Notes under the pieces: model-generated | Seen by the model: the letters and a program-made list of their open reading frames with translations, nothing else | The model's database searches: none | Told to the model about the DNA's origin: nothing | NCBI GenBank assembly: GCA_030141605.1 | Contig: JAQGDQ010000171.1 | Coordinates: 290,426-354,425 of the forward strand | DNA from: Tubiluchus corallicola | Taxonomy: Eukaryota; Priapulida; Priapulimorpha; Priapulimorphida; Tubiluchidae | DNA: 64,000 bases | Direction of reading: 5' to 3' | Translations under genes and position numbers: made by a program | Part shown: positions 35,101-50,100 of the stretch, one piece after another | Layout of the letters: each line of letters begins with the position of its first letter | Numbering within the stretch: the stretch's first letter is position 1

Positions 35101-38100
35101 AATTAGTACCTAGGCATTTTTGTCAATAAGCCAGTAAGGCTGCATTCACACAGGATGTCTTTAATGTGAACACTTAAAGAAATTTTCAGTTGATTATTTA
35201 AAAAACAATAGGCGAGTTTCGGACAACTTCAAAATAATTCCATTGTATGTCTTGTTAAGAAAACTGCATAATTTTGTTTAGCTTTAAATTAAAGTATCAT
35301 TTGAGAGATAGCTCGTGTGAAGTCGCGAACCTGCTAGACGGGAATTGCTGATTAATCACTCAGTAAACAGCTTCGTGTACCAAGGCTAAATGGTTCAAGA
35401 AGTCCTTGTAATTTTTTCCATTTTTGCACTTTTCATTTTCATTGCATTTTTGTAGTGAAACTAGAACTATATTCATCTTTTATTAGGTTTAAAATAAAAA
35501 AATGATTCTGTACAAGGTAGACTTGTAAGCTTTAAAACTATATTCAACTCTTGAATTTTCACCTGTTTACTTGCTTTAGATGTTGTCACCTGTCTACTTG
35601 CTTTAGTTTTTGATATCATCATCATCATCATCAAGTTTTCTTAAATTTTGATGGACTGTCAACTTGAGAACTTACTTGTATGACTTACCTGACTTCTAAA
35701 TTTTCCTTTCAAAAATTCACAATAATCTGTCTTTAAGTTTATTTGTCTTTAGTAAATATTATTTGGCTTTGTATTACAGAACATGGAAATCGTTCCTGTC
35801 CCGCAAGAATTCTATGGACAGTTTTACGAAGGCGACTCTTACATATTACTTAAGGTAATTTTGGAATTTTGTTTCAGTCATATTATACCAACTGTCATCG
35901 CCTACCGAATTTTTTGTTCAAATTGTAGCTGCAAGTTAAATTCAAATATTGTAAGTCAACTTATTATTAGTATAGTTTTTCATTACTTATCTACAAATAA
36001 AATTTGCGACTCATTATTAGTATAGTTTATTTCTTTACTTATCTACAAATAAAATTTGTGACTCATTATTAGTATAGTTTATTTCTTTACTTATCTACAA
36101 ATAAAATTTGCAACTCATTATTAGTATAGTTTATTTCTTTACTTATCTACAAATAAAATTTGCAACTCAATATTAGTATAGTTTATTTCTTTACTTATCT
36201 ACAAATAAAATTTGCAACTCATTATTAGTATAGTTTATCTCATTACTTGACTACTAATAAAATTTGCAACTCAGTGCGTAGGTTTAACTACATGAGTCCT
36301 GTTCAATTTATTTTCTCTACAATGTCAAGTAAAAACGTTTGTAAAATTCGTACCAGCTGAGATAACATAATAACCTAGTTCCTTTTTATTTTCTTTTAGA
36401 CCCGACAAGTTGAAAATAAACTGGAATGGGATATTCATTTCTGGCTTGGATCTCAGACCTCCATAGTAAGCTGTTTTAAATTGCTCATCCTCTGCAATAT
36501 CATTTGGTGTTGGCAGATGAAATATTCTTGATAGTCTAGCAAAATAATCAGTGTGTACGTTAGCTATTGTTCTAAGGCTTAAAGGACAAGAAAAGGGGTA
36601 CCTGAAGTAGGTTTCAGAAAAATCGCTTTAAAAAATTAAATTACTTTACGGCAATTTTACGCATATACTTACTTACGTTAAAAGAAATTTTCATTAGTTT
36701 TCATTTTAAATCAATACTGTTCCGACCTCGCCATTACATGACGTCACTACGCTCAACGTAAAACAGGGGAAGAAAAGACAATGTTAAATTATGTCCCAAA
36801 AACTTTCCATACAAATCTATATTAATTAGCATTTCGCTTAACTGCTGGAAAAACTGATGTAACTAGAAATAATAATTTAAAATGCTCGTGCCAATTGGTG
36901 AAATGTTGCAGGTTCACTCTCCACGGTGCGCCACTCACTAACTAAAAACGTATTTTTAATCTTATTGGCAAGATACAGTAATTTAAAATTTTACTTAGTT
37001 AGTAACATGTGTGCTATGAATGCTCTGATTATTTTTTCAAACTTCACTCAGTGTTAACTAAACTTGTTTCAAACGACCTACCATTAAAATATGGCATAAT
37101 GGGGGTGGGGTCAGGTGAGTCAGCGAGCCCCTAAAGCTGGCGGGTGGAGTTCAGAGCACCATAACTACACATTATACTGATCATTGATCACAATATCATA
37201 TATATTGATATTGTATGAAAAACAGGGTTGGAACGTGGAAAGTTTGAATTAAAAATTATATATTATACATATGTGTGCATGTATGTTTATGAAAGATAAC
37301 ACGCTGAATAGAGGAGCATTGAATGATCCATACTACTTGATTCTTGGGCCTAGCCTCTTAAGCCAGTGTGACAATAGCTAATATCAGGTAATTTACCGTA
37401 CTACTGAATGAGGCAGAGAACAGAAATTTCCGGCATTCCTTAGGGTATTAATTATAAAGTTACAATTTCCAAACCCCTCACTCTAGGTTAGAAAGCCTGA
37501 TCCGGGCGAGGGCAAATGACCCGTTTGATCACACCATGAGACAACCCGTCAGTGGATGGCCATGTTTCCCTGCTTTTAAGTAAACTTGCATAAGTCATTT
37601 TCGTTTGTAAAAAGGATGAGCAAGGTGTCGCTGCTTACAAAACAGTCGAACTTGACGATTCTCTTGGTGGTGCACCTGTGCAGTACAGAGAAGTTCAATT
37701 CCACGAATCCAAGAAGTTCATGTCGTATTTCAAGAAAGGTGTTAGGTGTGTATAATTATAATGATTTTTAATTCAATTGTTAATAATGTTTAATTATGTT
37801 AAAAAGAGCAAACTTTCAAGACAGTATAGGCCATCAGCACATTATCTGCTACTTCTGCCCACATATCACGCAGTTTTGTATCACAAATATTGCACATTAT
37901 CTGCTACTTCCGCCCACACATCATGCAGTTTTGTATCATAAATATTGCACATTATCTGCTACTGTAACTGGTTTTATGACCTTTGTAGTTTTATACAAGC
38001 ACGGAGTACCTCGGAAAATTATTACTTACTGTAACTTCAATTGTTCGATTTAAATGCAAAAAAACTTTAAGTGTAAAAGAAAGTGTTGATTTATAGTTTA

Positions 38101-41100
38101 CAGTTTTATGGTGTTTCCACTTTAGCTAATTGATTAGACTGCTATGTTTCATATTAGTATAATAATTCTGAACGTGGAACATTTCTCGCAATCAAAAACA
38201 ATGTGTTACATATAATTGAACCTGTGCAGTTTGAAAATCTTGTTTATTCTGTCAACAATGAAAAGAGCTACTATTGTCAATTTGTACATCCTATTTTTCT
38301 GCTTACGCTCTACTGTTTTTTGTGCTGTTACTTCTTCTCTGCCTTTACTTTTTGCTGGTTCCATTTAGCTGATCAGCACAATGGGTTAACCATGGTTCTC
38401 ACTTGCACAAAATTATATCTTCTACGAGTTTTAGCTTCACTTGTACAATGTTTTCCATTCCTTAGTCTTAAAGCATGTACACCCAAATTAACACTTCTGT
38501 ATTTTTGTAGGCAACCTTAACAAGTTTTATTAAATAATGTTAGTTTCTTTTTTCTAAAATTTTTCAATTCAGTATTTCATTTAACTGGTTTTGTCGTTTA
38601 GTAGCACAATTTTGGTAGCTCCTGTTGTGCTGCCATTTGTCCAGTGAATTGCAGTACTTAAACAATGCGTATCTGCATATTTACAGAGCCAATTTTGACG
38701 GAAACTAAATATTTATATAGCAGTAACTGGGCCTCTCCTCTTTGCAGGCAGTGTTTGTGTTGTATTCTGATTAGAGTGTTATTCTGATTTTTGTGCTTTC
38801 TGATGGTTTGAGGCAGACATTATGCTTTTAGGTGGCTACCTTATTTAATTATACAATTGATGCTTTATTTGCCAGAATACTAAGATATGTAAATCAGTAA
38901 TTACTCTGTGCATTGGCTTTCTGTTCTAGACCTTATTTTGCTTAGGAGTATCATAGTACATGTGAATCTAAAAATTCTTTCTTGATCTTTTTCCTTTGTT
39001 CTTTGTAGGTACCTTAAAGGTGGCATCGCATCAGGATTTAAGCATGTTGAACCAGAAGTTCACGAACCTCGTCTGATGCAATGTAAAGGCAAGCGTAACA
39101 TCCGTGTTAGCCAGGTGTGTCTTTACAAAAATAAAATTTGTATTTGTTTTGTAATTTTCCTACTAATTATTTGTTACTAATTAAATTAACTACCTTCTTA
39201 AGAGTTGACATGAATTCACTTCAATTCAGCTTTATTTTCTCGTCATTAGTTAGATTGAACAATTATATGTGACAATTTCAGCATAACTTTGAGAAGGGCC
39301 GTAAAAGACCTGTTGGTCACTTAATCAAGTGCCCCTTGTTAAACTTAAAAGTTTACTTGCAGGACAAAACATTTTTGGGTGATTATTAGCTATAGTATAA
39401 AAAATACAGTATTAACATAAATTTGGAATGTTAATTTTTGCTAGTAGCAAAAATACTTTTGTGGACAAAATTTCTAGTCAAAATTTTAAATAATATAGAA
39501 GTAAAATTACAACTATAGTGGTCACATGAAGAACTGAAACACATTTATCATTCGGGTAATAATAATGATAATGATAATGATAATAATTAAAGCAAAAAAC
39601 AAAAACAGTAATCTCCAAGATGCAATGCAAATAGCAAATCAATAAACATAAATGTCTCATATCAAAGAAATAAGCAAATCCTAGTTCAATTTGAAAGCAA
39701 ACACAAAATGCTTATAACAAACAAAAAGCAAAAAACAAGAAGTCAATTCAAAAGCACAAAACAAAAGTCAACTAAAGCAAAACAAAACAAAGGGCAAACA
39801 AAAAAAGTAGTTCAAAGTAAAAGGCAAAAAAGCAGCTTGTAATTCATGCTTTTTATCATCCTATGTGGTTTGTCCATCAATTTGTTTGTCCATCAATTAA
39901 GTTTTTTTTAAAAACAGTTGTAAAAGCATTTATACAAATTACCTCAAACACTAACAGATGGTTTCTCAAATTTTTCTAATAGTCATGTGGAAAATAAAAA
40001 TCATCATTTACTGATACAACAAAAATACTTTTAATCTAGCCTCTGTGGATTAAACAGCTAGCACTGTTTACACATTGTGTTGTTCTGTGTTATCAGTGGT
40101 TAAATCTTTGGTTCAAAAAATGAACCAAATTTAATCGTTGCCTAATGATTTTAAACTAGAGCTTTTATCAAAAATAAACTAAAAGTTTTTTTTGAAATTA
40201 AGTAAACTAAAAGTTTGTTTTTTCAAATTAAATAATCTGAATTCTGCTGTTGTGATAAATAACAATACTTTACAGCCATGCATGTGCTATTTGTCAAAAG
40301 AAACTAAATTTTGTACTAGAACAAGTTGTGCAGCATTCATTTTTCTGCAGATTTTAAAGGGCATAGTTATTTTTCATTGTCACGATCAAAGCTAATTATC
40401 ACACTTTCGGCTAGTAATAACAGTGTACTTACACACAAGAACTATTTATCACACAAAACGTCATTGATGTCCATCAAACTACACTATTAAAATCCATTTA
40501 GTTTGCACAGGACCTTTCACAGGACAAAATGTATTTGAATGTTATCCATTTTTGTGTCAATGAATCGTATTGAATTTAAAATCATTTCCTGCCATTAGTG
40601 TGTTAACAATATGCTTGCACTCTTATAACAGCAACTGTAAGTAACAGTCATACGTTGTCAAAAAACTCGAGCTTGTTTGTTGGTTGGAGAAATGTACACA
40701 GTATTTTTAGGTTTAATTTATTTTCTCAGAACTGCTACTCCCTATACAATATATTTTGGCAGTTAAATCAAAAATAGTTTTGTCTAGTGAACAACTTGTG
40801 TAAGCTACTCCCTGGTGTTTCAATGCCAGATGGGTTGTAAGCATAATATTGTACGAGAGTTCTAATTTTAGCTTTCCTTAATAGTGAAGACAGGAAACTG
40901 CTGCTTACATTCAACAAGCTGCCATGTTTGCAATTAAACGAATGCAGCAGCTGAGCTGATTTCATTTTCCAGAATTTCTCTGCTCACCCTTTGCAAACTA
41001 TGGGAAAAATCGAGATTTTTTTCTGGGAGAATTCAGTCAACATTATTCTCTATGTTTTAGAAACGTCATGCAAATGTGGCTTAATTTAACCTGTGAAGAC

Positions 41101-44100
41101 TGTAAGCAAATAAGAAATTTACTAATAATTTTATGCCAGTGCATAGTCTGGGGCCTATCAGAAATTAATGCTAATTTAATCTAGATGGCACTTTATTATT
41201 TTCCATATGCTTTTGCAGTGGTTCTCTTAAATCTTGTAAAATTTAAGAGGTCCACTAGTTCGTCCTTCATGTAATTATCATAAACTTGCATAAAATGTCG
41301 GGTCACCAAAATCAGAATTGGGGAATTTCTGTTTGCCTTTCTGGGGTTCTTTTTGAGACATGCAATGTTTTTGTGTTGCTCGATAAGCCCTGCAATTTAA
41401 CTATTGAGCCTTATATTGGCTTTACACACAAATCTACTTGAGGCAAGATAAATGGCTAAGTGGTCATGTGTATTTCACGACTGAACTAAATCATGACGAG
41501 GCTAGTCAGTGAATGGCTGAGTTCAGTACTTGCTCTTGCCAATTTCATTTGCCATGCTGATACTGGCTGTTTATCTGATTAAGAGAAGACGGAATTACAC
41601 ATTGAAGTGTGGCTAAGATACCTCAGCGGGTATAGTGAGTCATCCTAGATGGTTACCTTGATAATGAAACGGCTTCTGATCTCACCTCGGACCTGCTGTT
41701 GAATGCTGGATTCTGGCCAAATAAACAAACAAATGACACCGATTCTTTTTTAACGTTTTAACGGGCATTTTTAATATTAATTTTACCTCTTTTTGCTGAA
41801 AACTGAATAATTTTAATTTTTCAGGTCGACTTGGGCTGCGATTCCCTAAACAATGGTGATGTGTTTATCTTGGATATTGGTGACACGATATATGTGTGGT
41901 TTGGACCCGAGTCTGGCCGTTTGGAGCGGCTAAAGGTTATTATTTTGACTGCCTTTGTTAAAATGCAAAAATTGTGCTTTTTGAAGAATTCTTTGAAATC
42001 ATTTGAATACAAGTCTTATATTTTGACACACTAGAAGACAAAAACTGTAAAATGAGAAAATATATTTATGGAAATTGAGTTTTATTGACAAGACATGATT
42101 TTCTTTGATGCGGCATATCATTCTTGTTCCGTCAGTAATTTGTTTCTGAAGTTAAGTAGCATTAAATCCATTGAGGACTGGAATAGATTAGTGTACTAGT
42201 TTGTAGTTAATGTTTTTAAGTCTGAATGTAGTACCTTGAACTACAGATGAATTGTTTTTAGAGCCATCTTTGGATCTTATAAATTCCCTCAATATATTCA
42301 TTGTAACAGTGCTTCAGCCACGTTGATGCCGCCTGGCCATTTCAACATTGATTGGAAATAAAGGTGTAGATGATGTTAGCTAGAAGACTTGTTTTGCACT
42401 GAATAGCAATAAGACATTGACAACAAATGCACCAAAACTTTAACACTGGTCAAAATTCTGGCATTGAACTTGATCTTTCATTTTCAGGGTACTCAAGTAG
42501 CAAATGGCATTCGAGATGATGAAAGGGCAGGGAGAGCAGACGTGGTTATCTTGGGTAGGTTTACCCTTTTTCTTAGCTTAGTATTTTCATGTGTTAGTGC
42601 AACTGGTGGTTTTATACATTATGGTTGGTTCTGTGTTTTGTGATGAAAGATAATGGTATTTTGGCACTACCACCTTGGCATTAGAGAGTCCATTCAACAA
42701 TAAGGCTTTTCACAGTTCCAGTGTTTGATGGTGATCGTGAATAGGTCAAAGGTTAAGTGTACCAGACAACGGATTTATGTACACTTGACAACGCCTCGCA
42801 GCCCATGCTATTGTAATAGTAACTGTTTTAACAGCTAGCTAGAACCTTGCCTAGTTCATTTTTTCTTGTTCCCTAGCAACATCCTGCTAGAAAAATCACT
42901 CTACTGACAGACTAATGCATAATTAACTAAAGTCCACAACTGAAGTTACTAAGCTGATACGGCAGACAGTTTTTCTTTACCCACATGTAGACGCGTTGCT
43001 GTGGTACACTTAACCTTTGACCTACAGCAACTACGCGTGTCCGCAACGAAACTGTGAAAAGGCTTATTGTGTGCATACTTACGCGAAGTCAAAATCTGTA
43101 GAGTCTTGTTAGATTTGCTCGTCCAAACAGCGAAACTGCGAAAACTCTTATTGCAGAATGCTTTTCTATGATTGTGGGAAAGGAACTGACGTCATTCTAT
43201 CATCAGAATGATCGTAGATTAGAATCATTTGAGCGTGTTCTACAATCGTAAGCTGATTGTAGATTTTTTTATAGTCAGCATCGACAGTTTCTGCACAAGT
43301 TGGAACTAGGCAGCACCAACACGTGTACATTATTTTGTAATTGTATGCTTTGTCTCATTGCATAATGTCTAAAGTATTTGAATCTTTTAAATTGTTTAAA
43401 TATTCGTCAATAGAGCAAGTGTGATTGTAGCAAAACATCCTGGGCATGATTCTGACTGTGATTGTTGTGATGTCCTTTCAGAATCAGAATTTTTCGCTGT
43501 TTAAATGTAGCGGAAACTCTCTATTAAATTGTTTAGTGTCAATTTTGACTTACAATTATATTACTGAAATGTTATAAGCCTCATGTGGTTCTTTTGTTTA
43601 AAAACTTGGTTGTTAGATAAACCTTGACTTTATTTACTTTGACTGTCCCTTATCCTTTTTCACACTTTAACAACGTTACCTTGAGACCTTGTGATTACGA
43701 TGTTTTTCTTATTTGTAACGAATGTGCCATTGTAGTAATTAGTCTTTGAAAGTGTCAGTTGTTGTGTGTAGTTGATTTGTTTAAAGGATTTACGTTCAGA
43801 TAACAAGCTGCTTATAATGTCTATATTGTCTTTAACTCCTTCAGGACCGCACCATTCAAAATAGGTCTTATAAAACCTATGATGTTTCTGTAACTATAAG
43901 AGTGTAGACAATAGACATGACTAAATGATTACAAATTAGTTACTGTTCTGTTCAAAAGAATCTTGGCCATCCAATCTTCTATTTGTTAAAACATTTAGAA
44001 GTGATTTAATTGGATAAAATTAAGAAAAATATTCACTTTTCAGGCACTCCAACTTAGCTTATTGAGTAACTTAGTCTGGTTTACACTTGCGTGATCGTAC

Positions 44101-47100
44101 ACACTATTTTATTGATCGCCTGCTTGCTACAGCTCAAGAGAACATTCTGCTGTGCTGAGTTCCAGGAAAACCAACCGATTAGCCAAAGAGAAATTAATGT
44201 CGTGTCATCTTTTTGCAGGAATTTCTCCTTAAAAATAGAATAGACTTGAGTCCAAAGTGTATCAGAGTGTTGAGTCTTGATAGTTAAAATTTTCTGCATT
44301 AGCGGGTTTCATACAAGTAATACTGCACATTGTTATAGCACAAACACTGCAGTTACTGGAATTTTTCCAATTTAATCGTCAAAAGTCGATGTTTAATTCG
44401 TTTGAGATAAGCAAATGCATTTCTTATGTAATTTTGCATGAACATCCGTTGTGTGGGGAGCAGAAACCTACAAAAATTATCAAATATAACATTATTGCTG
44501 CTTAGTGAGAGCAGTTTTTATGGACCCGTGCAAAGGCTTACGGTCCTGAAGGAGTTATTGCCCTCAGTACTATCAATATGAGTAGTGCTATTACTACTGT
44601 AAAATAGCATTTGCTTTTTTTAATGGATTTTACTTTGATTGTTGGTTTCACGTATAAATCTTTATTTATTAGTTGCGTATATGTTTTACAGATGGCACCA
44701 GCAATGATGAAAGATTTTTTGAAGTTCTTGGCGGTCGTGGCGAAATCAAGTCCGCAGAGGAAGGTGGTTTGGACGATGATGAAAACATGCGCATCACTAA
44801 AGCACAACAAGCTCTGTATAGGTAATTCTTTTATCCGTAACTCTAGTGATACGTTTGTGTGTTGGCCTGTATACTAGTAAGCATGAAGCAGTTTTTGAAT
44901 TGCAGTTGTGGAATGTTTTGTGATCTGTAAATGTATATTATTACACTTCTATTTCTACAATCAAAATCATTTTCATAAATGTATGTGGGGCATGCTTGAT
45001 ACGTTTCTTATGTACATAAGTACAAATGTTTTAGTTTTAGTATATTTTCAAACTTTTTAAAACCATAATTCTTTGATAACCTACTGTGTATAAAACAGCT
45101 GCAGTGCGAATGTGAGTGTAACATGGACAGTAATAACCAGTGGTGGCTCGTGTGTAGGTTCTGTAGAACTGCAGCAAACCCCCTATTTTCACTCAATAAT
45201 ATTCAGTATGGTGAGTCTTTTTTTCTTTAATTCTTTCTTTGTACTTGTACGGAATTAGAGCACGTAACAGAAGTGTCTAGCAAAATGGTATTTGGCTGTT
45301 GTGTGCATATGACCAGAGATGAGGTGCTGCACACTAGATAGAGAGAGCACTGTCGCTCACGCAGTGTGTGTTGTCAGTTGTCATGTGCCTAAAAATCGTT
45401 ACCAGCATATTCTTGAATGTGATAAAGTTTAGAATTAGATTTTGACTCGGCATGAATTGTACTTAAAATTTAAATAATTTCATCATGGCCACCTTGCATC
45501 CCCGAGAAATAAGTTCTGTGATTGTAAGTGAACTTCAACAGCTTAAGTTTTCGCAGTTGCCTCTCCATGAGAAAGTTGCAGTTATTGTTTATGTATAAAT
45601 GTTCATATGTTTGTTTGTTTAAAATTACAATTACAAATTACAACATTAAAATTATATTGTTTCGTTTTACACACTATTAAAACAACGGCTAAAAATTTTC
45701 TGAAAAGAGCACCCCCACTAATTTTAGCTACGAGCCGCCACTGGTAATAACAAAAAATCCATTGTTCTGTGAGAGTTTGGATCTGTCTTGTTCTGCATTT
45801 GAAAATAATAGACTTAAGCTTGATGTGTTTTGAATAATAGTAACGTGTGACCTTCTATCACTTGCACTTGATAGTATAATCAGTGTATTTTGAAAGAATG
45901 ATATTTGAAGTTAAGATAGCATTAACTAGCATTGTATTAAAATTTTATTTTAACTTTCAAACAGACTACCAGCTATGTTGAAGGAGGGGTAAGTTTGAAT
46001 TTATCAAAAACGGCCATTGCACTAATGTTAGTTATTTTATTTTTGTTTATTTTTGCACTTTAGTGAGCAACTAACAGTTTACGCAATTTTAACGTTTACC
46101 CTTTAACGTTTACCCTTTGTTTGTGTTTACATAAAATACTGTAGTTTTTATTCACAGGCTGAGGTTGTTTGTTGGTGATTAGTTTGCATGTGCTTATTAT
46201 AAATATTATATTTTTAATTACGTGTACATTTAAATATAATTTATTTATTGATTACCTGTGAAGTTTGTAGCACCCGCTATATTACTTTTAATGGCACACA
46301 TCTTTTCTTTTGCACTTTGTCAATGAAACTGAGATATATTTATTTTCATCACAGATGTTTTTAATGTATATCGTTAACCAATAAAAAGTTTTCGTAGCAG
46401 CATAGTTTACATGATACAGTGTTACAAATAAATGATTTCTGAGCAGAGTTGCACCGTATAAATGTTTTAAAAAGTAGTCATTTTGTTTGCAACTTAATTG
46501 ACGGTACAATTGTAATCAATTTATTGCTCATACTAGGCATAATGTATATGAGAAACGTTTTGTGGGCACCTAAAATCATTGTCTGGGACAATACATACAT
46601 CTTTGTGCAAGTGTTAAGATCCGTGTTCTACCTTCTTTTAAGTTACACCATGAAACAATCCAGGATAAAAGTGTTGCTTAATGTAAAAAACAACTAAAAA
46701 TTGATGACTCAATTAAAAATTGGTTTATGTCTTAAACTCTAAAGTATTTACCAGCTTGTTTGATGTGAAATTAGCACTGTACAAGCTTAGACAATTGTTG
46801 TGACAAAGAGCATTGTACGGTTGCTAGTCCAGTGCAAAAATGCAATCAATTGCTGCATTTTTAGTATGTTACATTAACAGTCCTTACTCATAGTCTGGTC
46901 CTATGCAAATTATTATGCTTTTACGCGTTACTAAGATTACACTTATCCTACTCCTGTGTTATTAGATTTCACCCAAGAAAACATTGTAAAAATCAAAACA
47001 GTTCTAATTATGTTATACTAAACAGTAGTGAATTTATAGAGTTTCCGATGCCAGTGGACAACTAAAGGCGGTCAAAATTGCAGAGGGAGCACTCACTCAG

Positions 47101-50100
47101 GATCTGCTTGACTCTAAAGTAAGTATTATTGTATGCTGTATGCAAATTACCTTGTAATGAAATGAACTCAAATAACTTTAAGGCAAAACAGGACACAGTC
47201 TTGAACTGTAGGTTAAAACAATCTCCTCTAAAGTATTGAATGGAAACATCCTATTTTTCAAAAATGACTTGCATGAAAGAATTATTACCACACATCACAA
47301 TTTCGTGTTCGGGCCACTAGTTCTTCGCTGTTACATGCATTTCGCCATTCGCTAGTTCGACGGGCACTAGTACCTGCATTTCGGAAATGTCTTGCACAAA
47401 AAACAGGTGCTCTACCTCTCAGTTCAGACGTTAGTTTCTGACGAACTACACACGTTCGACAGTTCATGCGTGAGCACAGCAGTAAATTTGAAATTTGAAT
47501 TTTTATCTTAAAGCTTGCCTAGTTTTAGTACAACACACTGACTAGCTTACAGTAGCACTGTACTCCAATTTTCGCTTTTGCAAGCACGTGCAACATGCTC
47601 ATGGAATATTTTTGCTGTTTGAAATTATGTTCATTTGTGATGACATCAATAGTTGGGTTTGCCATTTAAGTTTAGTCTAATAATAGACTAAAAACTAATT
47701 AAGTTTTTAGTCTATTATTTAGTTATCAGAAACTCTTACAGTATTAATTGAGTTAAAATGTATACTTTTTATCCGACTTGAAAATGGGGTAGTATATGAA
47801 AAATCATCCTGTCTTCCTTTAACATTGTTACTGCTGGCATAACCTAAAAGATAAAATATAAAATGATTTTGAGAGGGTATAAAGAGCTATTTTATTTTGC
47901 AGATTAAATTTCTTTGCAAATTTCATGTTGTCTTTAAGAAAAATATGTATTACATTAATAATTCATAATACATTAATATTCTCCTAATCATTTTTCTTTT
48001 TTATTTAATATTGGCTGCTATTATAGTTAAATAGGTTTATGTTTTGCAATAGTGGCTTGTTTGTTTGTCTGTCTTTCTGCATTTTTCTGTGTCTTTGTAC
48101 AGCCTGTGTTCACTTTTGTCAGCTTTGCCAAAATGTATACCTGGTTAAGCTGAACATTTACGCAAAGAGTTGGCAGGAATGACACTTGTTCTATTTCTAG
48201 GATTGCTTTATTCTGGATGGTGGAAGGTCGGGCATTTTTGTCTGGATTGGCAAGGAGTCAAGTAAAGCAGAACGGCTTGCTGCTATGAATAATGCCACGG
48301 TATTTAGTGCTTATTGTTTATTTTCATGTGGTTATTAGAGTTTTACCATATTAAAGCATTGTAAAGCTCTGCAAAATCTAATCTAATTAAATTGCCCTGT
48401 TTTGTGATATCACTGTGCTTATGTCAGAGCTTCCTGATTGTGAATTGTAAAGTTGCTTCATAATTAATTGCTTGTCTTACCTAATTGAAGACACTTCATT
48501 GATTATGATAACGTTTATTATTTTCATACATATTACATTTGGACCAGTTGTTAATAAATGTTCTAGCTAGTCCTCACTAGGCATATAGTTCACGCTCCCG
48601 CACCCCCTTTAAGGGGTACAGGTGTATTGTAAGTCAATAGGGGCTTATGGAAAGTACAGACTGTGCATGGATAACTACACATTCTTGTTCATGCTAAGGA
48701 TTGCGGGAGTGGAAATGACATGTATTATAAGAATTGCTAGTAACAAATATAACAGCATTCAGAAGAGTGCCTATTGTACATTCAGTAAGTCCTCGCTTAA
48801 CGACTCCCCACTTAGCGACATTTCATTTTATTGTGCTAATCATTTGACACCTTTTTTCACTTAACATCGCATGTTTCATTTTGACGACAACTTTCTGGAT
48901 GGATAAAGAAAAGGACGAGGAATATTGCTTTCAGTTTTAAATCATGATCATTTGAAAATTTCAAAAGAACATCAATTTTTATTAATTCACTATAGACTTT
49001 TTATCAAAAATTCTGTATGACAGCAGTGCAGAAAAATTGCAAAAAGCAAAGGCGCACAGCATAAATCATTTGATGATGTTGTCACCTAAGCGCCCATGTA
49101 GTGTTTCGTAAATAAATATACTCATGAAGCCTTGGCTGAAGTCCGAGCTCTACTGAGTGCCATTCTGGTTCATCTCTAAATAGCACAACTTGCTAATGTT
49201 GTCTATTAATTGAGTAACTATAAACAATATTTGTAAAATAACGAGGAAACAATTATTTCAATGTGTAGAAATACTTGAAAGGACGTGGCTACCCTGCATG
49301 GACACAGATCATCAGATGCATTGATGGTGGTGAGCCTGCACTATTTAAACAGTACTTCACAAACTGGACGGAGCCCGAGGGGCAAAAAGGACTTGGAAAT
49401 GTCTACACAGTTGGCGGCATTGCTCGTAAGCTTTTTTGTGTAATCGGCATAATAGAGAAGCTATTAATTGTGTGAGATATTTGGTATCAGAAGGACCTGG
49501 TTGTGCTGCCTTAAATAAGAGAAGTATATTTGTCAAATTGGTACACAAAATAGCCAATATGTAATATTCAAGTGTATTGAATTGGACCTTGTTCGGACTT
49601 ATAGTCATTTTCATTGTCTGCTATGCAATAAAATCACGAGAATTAAGTTCAGACATTTTTGTTGTTCATTTGGTGAATAAATTTAAACTGTCTATCAATT
49701 TGTTTTTTGTACTTGGAAAATACAGTCATTATAAAATTCTGACTTGGCAGAAAGAGTTTACAATTCCCACACAGTTTAAATACCCTAACCCTGTCCCCAG
49801 CCTTAACCCAACCCTAACCCATCCTTAACCCTAATCCTGATCCCAACTCTAACCGTAATCCTAATGCACATCGCAAACTGATTTCTTGTGTTTGGGAAAT
49901 TGTAAACTTTAGCCGACTTGGCTTGTCCATTTGTTTTCATTTTTGTTTGTCTGCTTGTGTTTTTTCAATATTTCCTTTTTGCGCAGACTGTTTGTTATTT
50001 GTGTATGTGAATCATTAGAAAATTGATAATTAAACTCACTGTGTTCTGTTGTCATTGTAGCTCCTGAGGAAATACCAGAAGGCACTTGTCTGCCAAGCAT

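Noticed and set aside
48784-48870. Single CAGTAAGTCCTCGCTTAACG end like a Tigger element
   Set aside because: I could find no matching inverse end or TA duplication, so only a relic at best.
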